Made by a program: the position numbers and the translations under genes. Below, one piece after another: positions 36,014-45,746 of a DNA stretch of 64,000 nucleotides. Numbering within the stretch: the stretch's first letter is position 1; each line of letters opens with the position of its first letter. The stretch is from Leisingera sp. SS27 (GTDB taxonomy: Bacteria > Pseudomonadota > Alphaproteobacteria > Rhodobacterales > Rhodobacteraceae), in NCBI RefSeq assembly GCF_028368855.1, contig NZ_JAQNCY010000001.1:806001-870000 (forward strand), given 5' to 3'. Under the pieces are notes generated by a model, which worked only from the letters and a program-made list of their open reading frames with translations, made no database searches and was not told where the DNA came from.

Positions 36014-36430
36014 CCCGCTTCTTTCCCTGTGGTTTGCAATCAAGGGCTTGCGGGTATCTAGGCAAAGGCAGCGGCAAAAATCAATCGGGGGGACTGGCGG
36101 GACCTTGCAGACCTTCGCTGCGGGTGCAGTGCAGTCAGCCAGAAGCGGCGGCATTGCGCAAAAAGCGCCCTTTGCAAATCTTTTCTTTTCGCCAGATCAG
36201 GCCGCGATTTTCGCCGCGCTGCCGCGATCAACAGCTGCCGCTCGTCTGGGCGCAGCATGAAACTGACATCGTGTGACTAGGTTCGGGACTGCTCAGCCCT
36301 TCATTCTGTAGTCATCGACGTCTGTGGCTCATTTACAGTGGCTCTGAGGCAGCGCTTTCTTGCAGTAGCGCTCTTTCCATTTTGGAGCCTGGCGCTTAAA
36401 GAACAGAGATGTGGATTGAGGGTTGAGTGA
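36014..36430. other. Intergenic region before low-G+C cassette
   Basis: About 420 bases. The left half is ordinary G+C-rich upstream sequence of the caspase gene. From about 36260 the base composition falls sharply and remains low to about 38790. No RNA or protein gene recognised. Confidence 0.4.
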
Positions 36431-37900
36431 TTGGCAAAAGACATCCCTAAAAGTAACGGCTACGTGCAACTTCACAGTGATGCGGAAAGTGAAGAAGCAT
36501 ATCGTTTCATAGACGCACAAAAGAGAAAAGTGCTGCGAAAGAAGTGGCATATCAATGGCTTGAAGCCAAAAGAAAGAGCGAGGCATCGAAGGGCTGTTGA
36601 GAAGATCATTCGTCGCGAAAAGAAGTACGACCAACGCCGGGCCAGATTGACTCGCGATGAACTAGTAATGTTGCTCCGCGACAAACGCTCTTCTTTAGTA
36701 ATGGACCACTTGTTCCCTGATCGAAACCGCCCAGGTCGTTGGATCAAGTATGAAGACCGGCGAATGGCGGCTGACGGTGAGCCATTTGACATAGATTTAT
36801 CGGGTTTCAGTCTTTTGGACAATCCACATGGATGTATTCAAGGCTTGGCAAACATTGCTGAGCATGAAGCGTCGTCGAGTTCAGTACAGATCAATTTCAA
36901 AGACAAGTATTGCTTAGACGTAGTGCCCTACATGCTGCTGACCGAATTTTGGAACGATATGTTGCCCGTTTTCCAAGGGGGCGAAATGGACGTCCCCATG
37001 CAGAAGGTACTTGGTTCAATTGGAATAGCTGAAGATCTCAACGTAGGGCTCCGGGGGGTAAGGGATTTTGATGACGTTTGGGCATTTCCATTAACTCGCC
37101 GCCGAAGGGACGGCGGAAGCAAGTCTCGAAGCATTTACTTCGATGTCCCTAGCCGCGATCACGCATCTGACCGGTTCTGTGATGCTCTCGACGAATGGTT
37201 GAACCGAGATGAGATACAGCTCCAACTTACACAAGCTGGCAGAGGGCATATCAAAGTTCTGCTTGGTGAACTCCTTGAAAATGCCGAACGGCATTCAGAC
37301 GGGAACAGACGCGACGGCTCATGGACCGTTGCCGGTTTTTTAGCCAAGCGGAGGGTTTACGAAGATGACGAGTTCATCGCCCATATTGGGATCGTTTCTC
37401 TTGGAGATACCTTTGCAGACAGTTTGGAACGCGCTTCCGATCAACAAAAGCAGGACCTAGATGATTTCCTAAATTGTATGAGGGCGGCACGGGCTCCGCA
37501 GTCAGCTGCGACGCTAAAAACGCTCGCTGCATTGCAAGATGGTGTGACCTGTGTGCCGGAAGCAGACAAAGCTGACCGTGGTGGGTATGGTCTCATGCAG
37601 ATGCTGGAGCTGACGAATTTGCTGGGATGGTCCGAGAATGACAATCTTAAGCCAGAGATCACCATTGTGTCAGGAACCTCTTGCGTTCAGCTGAAAAGTC
37701 CTTACTTCGAATGCTATCAGCCCGCAGGTGCCGATACCGCAAGGGTGCAATGGTGCAACGCGGATAACTCTGCTAGGATGGCGCCCGACCCAAACCATGT
37801 GTTTGACCTAGAAAAAGGCCTGCCGGGTACTGCCATTAGTATCCGCTTCACACTTGATCCGCAATATCTGCAAAAGATGATGGACAACTTAGAACAATGA
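36431..37900 (+). CDS. GHKL ATPase with N-terminal STAS-like region
   Basis: 489 aa. The TTG start directly follows an in-frame stop and GAGGG lies upstream. A Lys/Arg-rich segment about 30-75, a STAS-like segment about 118-230 (DLSGFSLLDNPHG), then a GHKL ATPase domain with N-box GELLENAERHSD (Glu280, Asn284, His288), a degenerate second motif SLGDTF and a GGYGLMQML box. It is of the anti-sigma/spore-type kinase class, not a classical sensor kinase: no phospho-His box. Its stop overlaps the start of the next gene (ATGA). No family function assigned. Confidence 0.75.
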   Translation: MAKDIPKSNGYVQLHSDAESEEAYRFIDAQKRKVLRKKWHINGLKPKERARHRRAVEKIIRREKKYDQRRARLTRDELVMLLRDKRSSLVMDHLFPDRNRPGRWIKYEDRRMAADGEPFDIDLSGFSLLDNPHGCIQGLANIAEHEASSSSVQINFKDKYCLDVVPYMLLTEFWNDMLPVFQGGEMDVPMQKVLGSIGIAEDLNVGLRGVRDFDDVWAFPLTRRRRDGGSKSRSIYFDVPSRDHASDRFCDALDEWLNRDEIQLQLTQAGRGHIKVLLGELLENAERHSDGNRRDGSWTVAGFLAKRRVYEDDEFIAHIGIVSLGDTFADSLERASDQQKQDLDDFLNCMRAARAPQSAATLKTLAALQDGVTCVPEADKADRGGYGLMQMLELTNLLGWSENDNLKPEITIVSGTSCVQLKSPYFECYQPAGADTARVQWCNADNSARMAPDPNHVFDLEKGLPGTAISIRFTLDPQYLQKMMDNLEQ

Positions 37901-38226
37901 TTGAACTTAGCATTGATTCGTTTCTCCAAGGGAAGGGCGTTCGGAACCTGTCCGGCCACGAGCGAGGTGTGGCGGCTCGCGACTTCTTTGATTTGGATGA
38001 ACTGGACACGGCTGAAGACGAGATTGTGATCGTTGTCCCCCCTTGTATTGATGCTATTGCCAGCTCATTTTTCCAGGGCATGTTTGCGAATAGTGTGCGT
38101 GAGTTTGATTCCGACGAAGAGTTCTTAGAACACTACCGCTTCAAGGCAAGCCCAAGCGTTTTTCGCCAAATCGAACAAGGAATTCGGCGCATTCGAACCA
38201 AGCGTCGTTCGGCGTTCGCTCGGTAA
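37897..38226 (+). CDS. STAS-like DUF4325 protein
   Basis: 109 aa. Predicted alpha/beta STAS-like fold with VVPPCIDAIASSFFQGMFANS, close to DUF4325 sequences, which usually sit beside GHKL ATPases. It overlaps the ATPase gene by four bases, so the proteins are made together; by analogy with SpoIIAA/SpoIIAB it may be the substrate or inhibitor of the ATPase. Cytosolic. A+T-rich like its neighbours. Function inferred only. Confidence 0.7.
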   Translation: MIELSIDSFLQGKGVRNLSGHERGVAARDFFDLDELDTAEDEIVIVVPPCIDAIASSFFQGMFANSVREFDSDEEFLEHYRFKASPSVFRQIEQGIRRIRTKRRSAFAR

Positions 38227-38264
38227 AACTGCAAGCTCCATCTTTCGAAAAGTGATATTCTGGC

Positions 38265-38786
38265 ATGGAAACGTGGAAGATTGCCACGATTGGGTTAACT
38301 TCCCTTTCATTGCTTTGGAACATTGGAAACACGATATACACCCGAGTTTCTAATGATCGAAATACTAGGCGTCTGGTAAACTTAGAAGAGTTCCGCTCTC
38401 GGGTTCGGGACCCACTCGAAGATGCGCTTCGCCGAGGGGAGGCAATTATTCGGGAGATTGATCAGTGTGCTCGACAACCCGGATTTCCTGTGGGATTTGA
38501 AGAAAAGCTGATTGAATTAAACCAGAGCTTAATGGGAACCTTGCCAGAAGTCGTCGATCGGCTCATGGACGCGGACGAAAGTAGATTTTCTGACGATATC
38601 AATTGGCTGGATATGTATGATCCAGCCGAGGATCAGATAATGCGCCGGATGAACGGCGTTTTGGACGATAGCTTTACCCCCGACGCCCGCAAAGATGAAG
38701 CAAGACTGTGCAGAGCAGATTATCGACGTTTTAAGAAATTAGTAATGTCGAAAATCGAAGCGCAAGTCGAAAAACTCTCCGCATAG
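38265..38786 (+). CDS. Single-pass membrane protein with long cytosolic helix region, unknown
   Basis: 173 aa. One N-terminal transmembrane helix (about 7-24, TIGLTSLSLLWNIGN), then an almost all-helical, charged cytosolic part with an acidic middle (about 105-130). About 38 bases after the STAS-like gene, same strand and composition. Could be the membrane-bound output component of the cassette. No family recognised. Confidence 0.6.
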   Translation: METWKIATIGLTSLSLLWNIGNTIYTRVSNDRNTRRLVNLEEFRSRVRDPLEDALRRGEAIIREIDQCARQPGFPVGFEEKLIELNQSLMGTLPEVVDRLMDADESRFSDDINWLDMYDPAEDQIMRRMNGVLDDSFTPDARKDEARLCRADYRRFKKLVMSKIEAQVEKLSA

Positions 38787-38949
38787 CCGTCCTGTCAACG
38801 GCCGCTTGACGCCGTTCACGGCTTGCTGCATGTGCGCTGACCGACACCGTGGCAAGGTCTGAAGTGGGCTCGAAGCGGTCGTAAGCCGTGTCCGATGCAG
38901 AAAGTTTCTTTCCGAACGGGGCAATAGTCACAACGCCCCCCTTCCCCCC

Positions 38950-39315
38950 TCACTTCCGCTCCGTCCCATCGGCATTCCGGCCCATGGCGATGTAGCGCGC
39001 CTGCAGGCTCAGGCGCAGGATGGTGTTGTCCTTGTCATGGGCCTGGATGTAGCCCGCCATCAGCGCCATCCAGTAGGTCCGCAGCACGGAGTTGATGCGG
39101 CGGCTGTAGTTCGGGCCCAGCTTGCGGAACCATTTCACCATGTCCGCGTCCAGCCGGATCGTCACCCGGGTCTTGGGCTTGTCGATCCGTTCCCAGCTGT
39201 CCATGCCGTCCCATTCGGCGGGCAGGCTCTTGTCCAGCCAGTCGCGGCGCAGGGATTGCTGCAGCTCATCAAGTTCCAGCTGCATTTCATTGTCATAGTA
39301 TCGCTTGCTGGGCAT
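38950..39315 (-). CDS. BrnA-type antitoxin-like protein (no BrnT partner visible)
   Basis: 121 aa. Start at 39315 behind GGGAGAGAG. The core RVTIRLDADMVKWFRKLG then SRRINSVLRTYW matches the ribbon-helix-helix of BrnA antitoxins, extended by an N-terminal ~45-residue helical segment and a C-terminal tail that are not standard. No toxin-sized gene of BrnT type lies next to it. Probably a DNA-binding autorepressor-type protein; its toxin may have been lost or be elsewhere. Confidence 0.75.
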   Translation of the reverse strand: MPSKRYYDNEMQLELDELQQSLRRDWLDKSLPAEWDGMDSWERIDKPKTRVTIRLDADMVKWFRKLGPNYSRRINSVLRTYWMALMAGYIQAHDKDNTILRLSLQARYIAMGRNADGTERK

Positions 39316-39466
39316 CGCTCTCTCCCGTGGCGGCGGCGGTTTCGGCGCGGGGCGGCACTCCCGCGCTGATCCCACCCTGCCCCGATCCGGTTAATTCCGC
39401 GCCAGCGGTGCGTACGGTGCCCCCGCAACACCTCCGGACAGGCCTCTGCCCCGCCACCCGGCACCG

Positions 39467-39499
39467 GGGGGTGCACAGGGGGTGTACAGGGGGTGCACG
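39467..39499. repeat. Three 11-bp direct repeats
   Basis: GGGGGTGCACA (39467-39477), GGGGGTGTACA (39478-39488), GGGGGTGCACG (39489-39499). One helical turn per unit, each with a GTRCAC core. Between the BrnA-like gene and the hybrid kinase stop; may be an operator. Confidence 0.65.
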
Positions 39500-39517
39500 C
39501 ATGTCACCCCCGCTTTT

Positions 39518-41131
39518 TCAGGCTGGTTTTGCCTGCCGCAGGATCCGCGCCAGCAGCTCATTCTTGCGGAAGGGTTTGGCCAGGAAATCATTCATCCCGG
39601 CGGCCAGGCAGGCCTCAACATCGCTGGGCTGGGCATTGGCGGTCAGGGCAACAATGGGGCATTCCGGCAGCCCTGCGTCCCGTTCATGCGCGCGGATCCG
39701 GCGGGTGGCGTCCAGCCCGCCCAGAACCGGCATCGACAGGTCCATCAGGATCAGGTCCGCGCTTTCGGAGGTGAAAATCTCCAGCGCGGTCAATCCATTA
39801 GCGGCAAAGCGCAGATCGGCACCTGTGGATTTCAGCATTTTCCGGACCAGCAGCTGGTTGGTCCTGTTGTCCTCCGCCACCAGGATGCGAATCCCGTTCA
39901 GCGCCTCCAGCGGCAGCTCCGGCACCGCCATGCCGGGCGGGGCGGCCAGTGCCCGCCTGCTGTCCTGAAACTGCGCGAGATCCGTGCCGCCCGAAGCCTG
40001 TTCACCCAGCCGCGGCAAGTTCAAGCCAACCGTGAAAACCGATCCCTCGCCGGGCACAGAAGAGGCCGTGACCGAGCCCCCCATCCGCTCTGCCAGCGCA
40101 CGGGTAATGGCCAGCCCCAGCCCTGTGCCTTCGATCACGCGGGCCGCCTGCCGGTCAACCTGCTCAAAAGCGGAAAAGATCCAATTCATCTGCGAAGCCT
40201 CGATCCCGACGCCGGAATCGGAGACCTGGATATGCAGGGGCAGCGCTGTGCCTGCGGGGTCATAGGCGACACTGACGGTCACATGGCCGTCGTCCGTGAA
40301 CTTGATCGCATTCCCCAGGAGATTCATCAGGATCTGGCGGATCTTGCTGGCGTCGCCGACAAATTCATGCGGCACGTCTTCGGGGTATTCGGTGCGCAGG
40401 TCGATCCCCTTGTAGGCGGCCCTGGCCCAAAGGAGGGTTCCCACGTCCTGAACCACGTCGCGCAGCGAAAACGGCGCATCGTGCAGGGAGATCTTGTCGG
40501 CCTGGATCTTGGAGAAATCCAGCACGTCGTTGATCACCGTCAGCAGAGCTGTCGCGGAATTGAAGATCGTATCGGCAAACAGCTGCTGCTGCTCGTCAAG
40601 ATCCGTCTCTTTCAGCAGCTCACACATGCCGATGATACCGTTCATCGGCGTTCTGATCTCATGGCTCATGTTGGCGAGAAACCGTTCCTTGGCCTGGCTG
40701 GCCTCCTCGGCCTTATCCAGTGCCATCCGGGTCAGCTCCAGCGCTTCGTCGCGCTCCCGCTCAGTCGTGATGTCTGTCGAAGACCCGACGAGATAGGCCA
40801 TGCGCCCGTCCGCACCAAACACGGGACGAAGCGTGGTGCTGAGGTATTTTTCCCTGTTCTGGGTCGGGAGGACAATGTCGTAAGTTGCCTCCCTGCCGCT
40901 GCTGATCACGGCCAAATGGTGGTTCAAAGCACGGCGTCCGGTTGCCCCGCCGTAAAGTTCGAGGGCGGTCTTGCCCGCATAATCGCTGTGCTCGAACTTT
41001 GTAAATTCCCGTGACTTGGTGTTCATGTGAACGTAGCGCGGCAGCCCGTCCTCGCCGAGTTTCAGGACAATCACCGCGATTTCGACTGCGTCGAGAACGC
41101 CGAAATGATCTGAAAATTCATCCTGCTGCAC
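39518..41131 (-). CDS. PAS-domain hybrid histidine kinase
   Basis: 537 aa, cytosolic (no membrane helix). PAS domain about 10-125, HisKA with NMSHEIRTPMNG (His157), HATPase with MNLLGNAIKFTDDG and DSGVGI, and a C-terminal receiver about 410-537 with ILVAEDN and LMDLSMPV. Typical signal sensor with internal phosphorelay. No Hpt or response regulator is adjacent. PAS ligand unknown. Confidence 0.92.
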   Translation of the reverse strand: MQQDEFSDHFGVLDAVEIAVIVLKLGEDGLPRYVHMNTKSREFTKFEHSDYAGKTALELYGGATGRRALNHHLAVISSGREATYDIVLPTQNREKYLSTTLRPVFGADGRMAYLVGSSTDITTERERDEALELTRMALDKAEEASQAKERFLANMSHEIRTPMNGIIGMCELLKETDLDEQQQLFADTIFNSATALLTVINDVLDFSKIQADKISLHDAPFSLRDVVQDVGTLLWARAAYKGIDLRTEYPEDVPHEFVGDASKIRQILMNLLGNAIKFTDDGHVTVSVAYDPAGTALPLHIQVSDSGVGIEASQMNWIFSAFEQVDRQAARVIEGTGLGLAITRALAERMGGSVTASSVPGEGSVFTVGLNLPRLGEQASGGTDLAQFQDSRRALAAPPGMAVPELPLEALNGIRILVAEDNRTNQLLVRKMLKSTGADLRFAANGLTALEIFTSESADLILMDLSMPVLGGLDATRRIRAHERDAGLPECPIVALTANAQPSDVEACLAAGMNDFLAKPFRKNELLARILRQAKPA

Positions 41132-41318
41132 GTATCGTTCCTGAAACGGGAGAGATCATCGAAACCCTGTAACACACAGGTACAGCACAAGTGTTACAGG
41201 AAAAGCGTTAGCGAACTATAGGCAAAACAACCTATGTCATTGGGGAAAACAGGTCCAACGCGGCCCTCGGACTCCGTTTTTCTTGCCTCTTTCGCGGTTT
41301 GTGGATACAGCCACCCGC

Positions 41319-42926
41319 ATGTTGGACACCGCTGCAAACCGCCCCGAACTGCCCGCCGAGATCGCGCGGCGCCGGACCTTTGCGATCATCTCGCACCCGG
41401 ACGCCGGCAAGACCACGCTGACTGAAAAGTTCCTGCTTTACGGCGGCGCTATTCAGATGGCCGGCCAGGTGCGCGCCAAGGGTGAAGCACGGCGCACGCG
41501 CTCGGACTTCATGCAGATGGAGAAGGACCGCGGGATCTCTGTCTCGGCGTCTGCGATGTCCTTTGATTTCAGCGGCTTCCGCTTCAACCTGGTGGACACC
41601 CCCGGCCACTCGGACTTTTCCGAGGACACCTACCGCACCCTGACAGCGGTGGATGCGGCGGTGATGGTGATCGACGGCGCCAAGGGCGTGGAAAGCCAGA
41701 CTCAGAAGCTGTTCGAGGTCTGCCGCCTGCGCGACCTGCCGATCCTGACCTTCTGTAACAAGATGGACCGCGAAAGCCGCGACACCTTTGAGATCATCGA
41801 CGAGATCCAGGAAATGCTGGCGATCGACGTGACCCCGGCCAGCTGGCCCATCGGTGTCGGCCGCGATTTCATCGGCTGCTATGACATGCTGCGCGACCGG
41901 CTGGAGCTGATGGACCGCGCCGACCGCAACAAGGTGGCGGAAAGCATCGCGATTGAGGGCCTGGACGACCCCAAGCTGGCCGAGCATGTGCCTGCGCATC
42001 TGCTGGACAAACTGCTGGAAGAGGTCGAGATGGCGCGCGAACTGCTGCCTGCCCTGGACCCGCAATCGGTGCTTGAGGGCCACATGACCCCGATCTGGTT
42101 CGGCTCTGCCATCAACTCCTTTGGCGTCAAGGAACTGATGGACGGCATCGGCAAATACGGCCCCGAGCCGCAGCCCCAGTCAGCCGAGCCGCGCCAGGTG
42201 GCACCGGAGGAAAAGAAGGTTGCGGGCTTTGTGTTCAAGGTTCAGGCCAACATGGACCCCAAGCACCGCGACCGGGTGGCCTTTGTGCGGATGGCGTCAG
42301 GCCACTTCAAGCGCGGCATGAAGCTGACCCATGTGCGCACCAAGAAACCGATGGCCGTGTCGAACCCGGTGCTGTTCCTGGCCTCCGACCGGGAACTGGC
42401 GGAGGAAGCCTGGGCCGGCGATATCATCGGCATTCCGAACCACGGTCAGTTGCGCATCGGCGACACGCTGACCGAGGGCGAGGCGATCCGCGTGACTGGC
42501 ATCCCGTCGTTTGCGCCGGAACTGCTGCAAACGGTTCGCGCAGGCGACCCGATGAAAGCCAAGCACCTGGAAAAAGCGCTGATGCAGTTTGCCGAGGAAG
42601 GTGCCGCCAAGGTCTTCAAACCCTCAATCGGCTCCGGTTTTATCGTCGGCGTGGTCGGCCAGCTGCAGTTCGAAGTTCTGGCAAGCCGGATCGAGATGGA
42701 ATACGGCCTGCCGGTGCGGTTTGAGGCCAGCCAGTTCACCAGCGCACGCTGGGTCAGCGGCGACAAGGCAGCGGTGGACAAATTCATCAACGCCAACAAG
42801 CAGCACATCGCCCATGATCATGACGGCGACATCGTCTATCTGACCCGGCTGCAATGGGACATCGACCGGGTGGTGCGGGATTACCCCGAGCTGAATTTGA
42901 CAGCGACCAAGGAAATGATGGTCTGA
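41319..42926 (+). CDS. prfC: Peptide chain release factor 3
   Basis: 535 aa. GTPase that recycles RF1/RF2 from the ribosome. P-loop SHPDAGKTTLTEK, switch MEKDRGISV, DTPGHSDFSED and NKMDRES motifs, followed by EF-Tu-like and RF3-specific domains (FKPSIGSGFIVGVVGQLQFEVL). The ATG at 41319 gives the standard N terminus. Followed by a strong terminator. Single gene. Confidence 0.96.
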   Translation: MLDTAANRPELPAEIARRRTFAIISHPDAGKTTLTEKFLLYGGAIQMAGQVRAKGEARRTRSDFMQMEKDRGISVSASAMSFDFSGFRFNLVDTPGHSDFSEDTYRTLTAVDAAVMVIDGAKGVESQTQKLFEVCRLRDLPILTFCNKMDRESRDTFEIIDEIQEMLAIDVTPASWPIGVGRDFIGCYDMLRDRLELMDRADRNKVAESIAIEGLDDPKLAEHVPAHLLDKLLEEVEMARELLPALDPQSVLEGHMTPIWFGSAINSFGVKELMDGIGKYGPEPQPQSAEPRQVAPEEKKVAGFVFKVQANMDPKHRDRVAFVRMASGHFKRGMKLTHVRTKKPMAVSNPVLFLASDRELAEEAWAGDIIGIPNHGQLRIGDTLTEGEAIRVTGIPSFAPELLQTVRAGDPMKAKHLEKALMQFAEEGAAKVFKPSIGSGFIVGVVGQLQFEVLASRIEMEYGLPVRFEASQFTSARWVSGDKAAVDKFINANKQHIAHDHDGDIVYLTRLQWDIDRVVRDYPELNLTATKEMMV

Positions 42927-42929
42927 TTG

Positions 42930-42954
42930 AAACGCCCGGATCGCCCGGGCGTTT
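42930..42954. terminator. prfC terminator
   Basis: Stem AAACGCCCGG (42930-42939) and CCGGGCGTTT (42945-42954), 5-base loop, followed by TTCTTT. Immediately after the prfC stop. Confidence 0.9.
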
Positions 42955-43014
42955 TTCTTTGCGGGGCTTGCGCTTTTTCCTGCCTGCGGAAATGGTTGTG
43001 AAAAACGGCAAGGC

Positions 43015-44085
43015 ATGAGGCAGGCAATGGCGGATCAGGGCGTCAAATGGGGCATCGTCAGCACCATAAAAGCGGACGCCGAAACGATATTGAACTTCGC
43101 CGCGTACCATCTGGACCTGGGCGCGCACCGTCTGCACATCTACTTGGATGAACCAAATCCCGCAGCCTATGCACAGCTGGATCAGCACCCCAAAGTACGG
43201 GTTACAGTGTGTGATGACAGCTATTGGCAAAACTGCTGCGGCTACCGGCCGGTCAAACACCAAATGCGCCAGATACGGAATTCCGCCCATGCCTATCAGC
43301 GGATCCAGACCGATTGGATCGCCCATATCGACGTGGACGAGTTTCTCTGGCCCGCCTCGGACCTGGGGCAAATGCTCGCGGCCCTGCCTGCCAGCGCCCT
43401 GAGCGCCAAGGTACGGCCGATTGAAGCGCTGTCAGGACGTGACGGCCAGTTCAAGGCGGTGATCCCGAAAAGTCCGGACCGCGAGGCAGAGGCGCGCACT
43501 GTATACCCGGCCTTCGGAGGGTTCTTGAAGGGCGGCTTTCTCAGCCACACAGCCGGCAAGATCATTGCTCGGACGGGCGTGCCGCAAGCTGAAGTGCGCA
43601 TTCACAATATGTATTTAGCTGGCAAAAGGATCAAAGCGTCCACCGTTCTGGAGCAGGTTGACCTTTGCCATTGCCATGCTCTGAGCTGGGAACAGTGGCA
43701 AACCACTTACCGTTACCGATTGCAGCACGGCTCATACCGGCCTGGATTGAAGCCTGGGTATTCGCGGCTGATCGGCGGATTGAACTCACACGAACTCTTG
43801 TCGCTGATCGAAGAAGAGCACGGCCAAGACGGCCTGCGCAGCTTCTTTGATGAGGTCAGCGCCCGGGATCCTGAGGTTTTCCGCAAGCTTCAGGAACGCG
43901 GGCTGGTGCGGAATCGCCCGCTCGGCCTGGCGGACAAACGGCAAAAACACTTCCCCGGCTTTGGAAAAATTGTTTCCAATTTGCCGATCCCGGCGACAAA
44001 AACCCTGCAAAACCCGGCATTAATTGACCTGCGCATAGGATTTTGCTATGCCCCGCCACGAGCCGGCAGCTGCCACACCGCATGA
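43015..44085 (+). CDS. Glycosyltransferase family 2-like protein
   Basis: 356 aa. N-terminal strand IVSTIKADAETILNF, a DxD motif in HIDVDEF (Asp106, Asp108) and an HCHALSW segment fit the Glyco_tranf_2_4-like proteins found in many marine Rhodobacteraceae. A start at 43027 behind GAGG is also possible. No polysaccharide cluster around. Donor and acceptor unknown. Cytosolic. Confidence 0.8.
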   Translation: MRQAMADQGVKWGIVSTIKADAETILNFAAYHLDLGAHRLHIYLDEPNPAAYAQLDQHPKVRVTVCDDSYWQNCCGYRPVKHQMRQIRNSAHAYQRIQTDWIAHIDVDEFLWPASDLGQMLAALPASALSAKVRPIEALSGRDGQFKAVIPKSPDREAEARTVYPAFGGFLKGGFLSHTAGKIIARTGVPQAEVRIHNMYLAGKRIKASTVLEQVDLCHCHALSWEQWQTTYRYRLQHGSYRPGLKPGYSRLIGGLNSHELLSLIEEEHGQDGLRSFFDEVSARDPEVFRKLQERGLVRNRPLGLADKRQKHFPGFGKIVSNLPIPATKTLQNPALIDLRIGFCYAPPRAGSCHTA

Positions 44086-44151
44086 CCTTTTGCGGAGCCG
44101 GCTGCAACACACACGCGCGGGCCAGGTCAGTGTCCGCAATGACGGATGCAA

Positions 44152-45546
44152 ATGACAAAATTCACCGATCTGAACCTTAATCCCAAGGTCCTTAAAGCTA
44201 TTGAGGAAGCCGGGTACGAAAACCCCACCCCGATTCAGGCAGGGGCCATCCCGCCTGCGCTGGAGGGGCGCGATGTTCTGGGAATCGCCCAGACCGGCAC
44301 CGGCAAGACCGCGTCGTTCACGCTGCCGATGATCACGCTTCTGGCCCGCGGCCGTGCCCGCGCCCGGATGCCGCGCAGCCTGGTGCTGTGCCCCACCCGT
44401 GAGCTGGCCGCCCAGGTGGCGGAGAACTTCGACACCTACGCCAAGCATGTGAAGCTCACCAAGGCGCTGCTGATCGGCGGTGTCTCCTTCAAGGAGCAGG
44501 ATGCGCTGATCGACAAAGGCGTCGACGTGCTGATCGCCACCCCGGGCCGCCTGCTGGACCATTTCGAGCGCGGCAAGCTGCTGCTGACCGGCGTGCAGAT
44601 CATGGTGGTGGACGAGGCCGACCGGATGCTCGACATGGGCTTCATCCCGGATATCGAGCGTATCTTCTCGCTGACGCCTTTCACCCGCCAGACCCTGTTC
44701 TTCTCTGCCACCATGGCGCCGGAGATCGAGCGGATCACCAATACCTTCCTGTCGGGTCCGGCCCGTATTGAAGTGGCCCGTCAGGCCACTGCGTCGGAGA
44801 CCATCGAACAGGCCGTGGTGCAATTCAAGGCCTCGCGCCGCGACCGCGAAGGCAGCGAAAAACGCAAGGTTCTGCGCGCGCTGATCGACGCCGAGGGCGA
44901 CAAGCTGACCAACGGCATCATCTTCTGTAACCGCAAGACGGATGTGGATATCTGCGCGAAATCGCTCAAGAAATACGGCTATGACGCGGCTGCCATCCAT
45001 GGCGACCTGGATCAGAGCCAGCGCACCAAGACGTTGGATGCCTTCCGCGAGGGATCCTTGCGCATTCTGGTGGCCTCGGACGTGGCCGCACGCGGTCTGG
45101 ACGTGCCAAGCGTCAGCCATGTGTTCAACTTTGACGTCCCCGGCCATGCCGAAGACTACGTCCACCGCATCGGCCGCACCGGCCGTGCCGGCCGTGAGGG
45201 CAAGGCGATCACCATCTGCATCCCGCGTGACGACAAGGCGCTGGCCGCTGTCGAGGGCCTGATCCAAAAGGAAATTCCGCGGCTCGAGAACCCGGTCAAG
45301 CCGGAGCCCAAGAAGGAAAAGCCCGCCCGGCCCGCCAAATCAGAGAAGGCAGACGCGGACACGCGCGAGAGCCGCAAGGACGAGGGCCGCGAGCGCCGCA
45401 GGGATGAAAAGCCCGCGCAGAAGCAGGAGCGCTCCTCGGGCCGCGGCGGCAAGCACGGCAAGCGTGACGACAAGGCTGTGGTCGGCATGGGCGACCACCT
45501 GCCGAGCTTTATCGCGCTCAGCTTTGCCGAGCGCCGCGCCAGCTGA
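44152..45546 (+). CDS. rhlE: RhlE-type DEAD-box RNA helicase
   Basis: 464 aa (ATG at 44146 also possible). All helicase motifs are present: FTDLNLNPKVLKAI with downstream Gln motif, AQTGTGKT, PTRELAAQ, VVDEADRMLDMGF, SAT, RGLDVPSVSHV and HRIGRTGRAG. The C-terminal ~90 residues are Lys/Arg/Glu-rich and unstructured, as in RhlE, aiding RNA binding. Role in ribosome assembly or RNA turnover. Followed by a terminator. Confidence 0.93.
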   Translation: MTKFTDLNLNPKVLKAIEEAGYENPTPIQAGAIPPALEGRDVLGIAQTGTGKTASFTLPMITLLARGRARARMPRSLVLCPTRELAAQVAENFDTYAKHVKLTKALLIGGVSFKEQDALIDKGVDVLIATPGRLLDHFERGKLLLTGVQIMVVDEADRMLDMGFIPDIERIFSLTPFTRQTLFFSATMAPEIERITNTFLSGPARIEVARQATASETIEQAVVQFKASRRDREGSEKRKVLRALIDAEGDKLTNGIIFCNRKTDVDICAKSLKKYGYDAAAIHGDLDQSQRTKTLDAFREGSLRILVASDVAARGLDVPSVSHVFNFDVPGHAEDYVHRIGRTGRAGREGKAITICIPRDDKALAAVEGLIQKEIPRLENPVKPEPKKEKPARPAKSEKADADTRESRKDEGRERRRDEKPAQKQERSSGRGGKHGKRDDKAVVGMGDHLPSFIALSFAERRAS

Positions 45547-45569
45547 CCGACGTTTGCAGACAGGTTATG

Positions 45570-45596
45570 AGGCCGCTCCGCTGGGGCGGCCTTTTT
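45570..45596. terminator. rhlE terminator
   Basis: Stem AGGCCGC (45570-45576) and GCGGCCT (45586-45592), 9-base loop, then TTTTC. 24 bases after the helicase stop. Confidence 0.85.
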
Positions 45597-45746
45597 CGTG
45601 GCGCCCGCCGCACACCATGCAGTTTCGGCATAGCGACCTTTGCAACCGCAGCATAGCGGGTCTTCGATCTTGGCCGGCGTAATTTCCGGCAAAGCGGCGT
45701 AATGCAGTCTCAACACTGAAACGCGCCATGAATGATGGGCCACGCC

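Noticed and set aside
39467-39499. 11-bp repeats as a CRISPR or origin iteron array
   Set aside because: Too short, no spacers, no replication gene or cas gene nearby.
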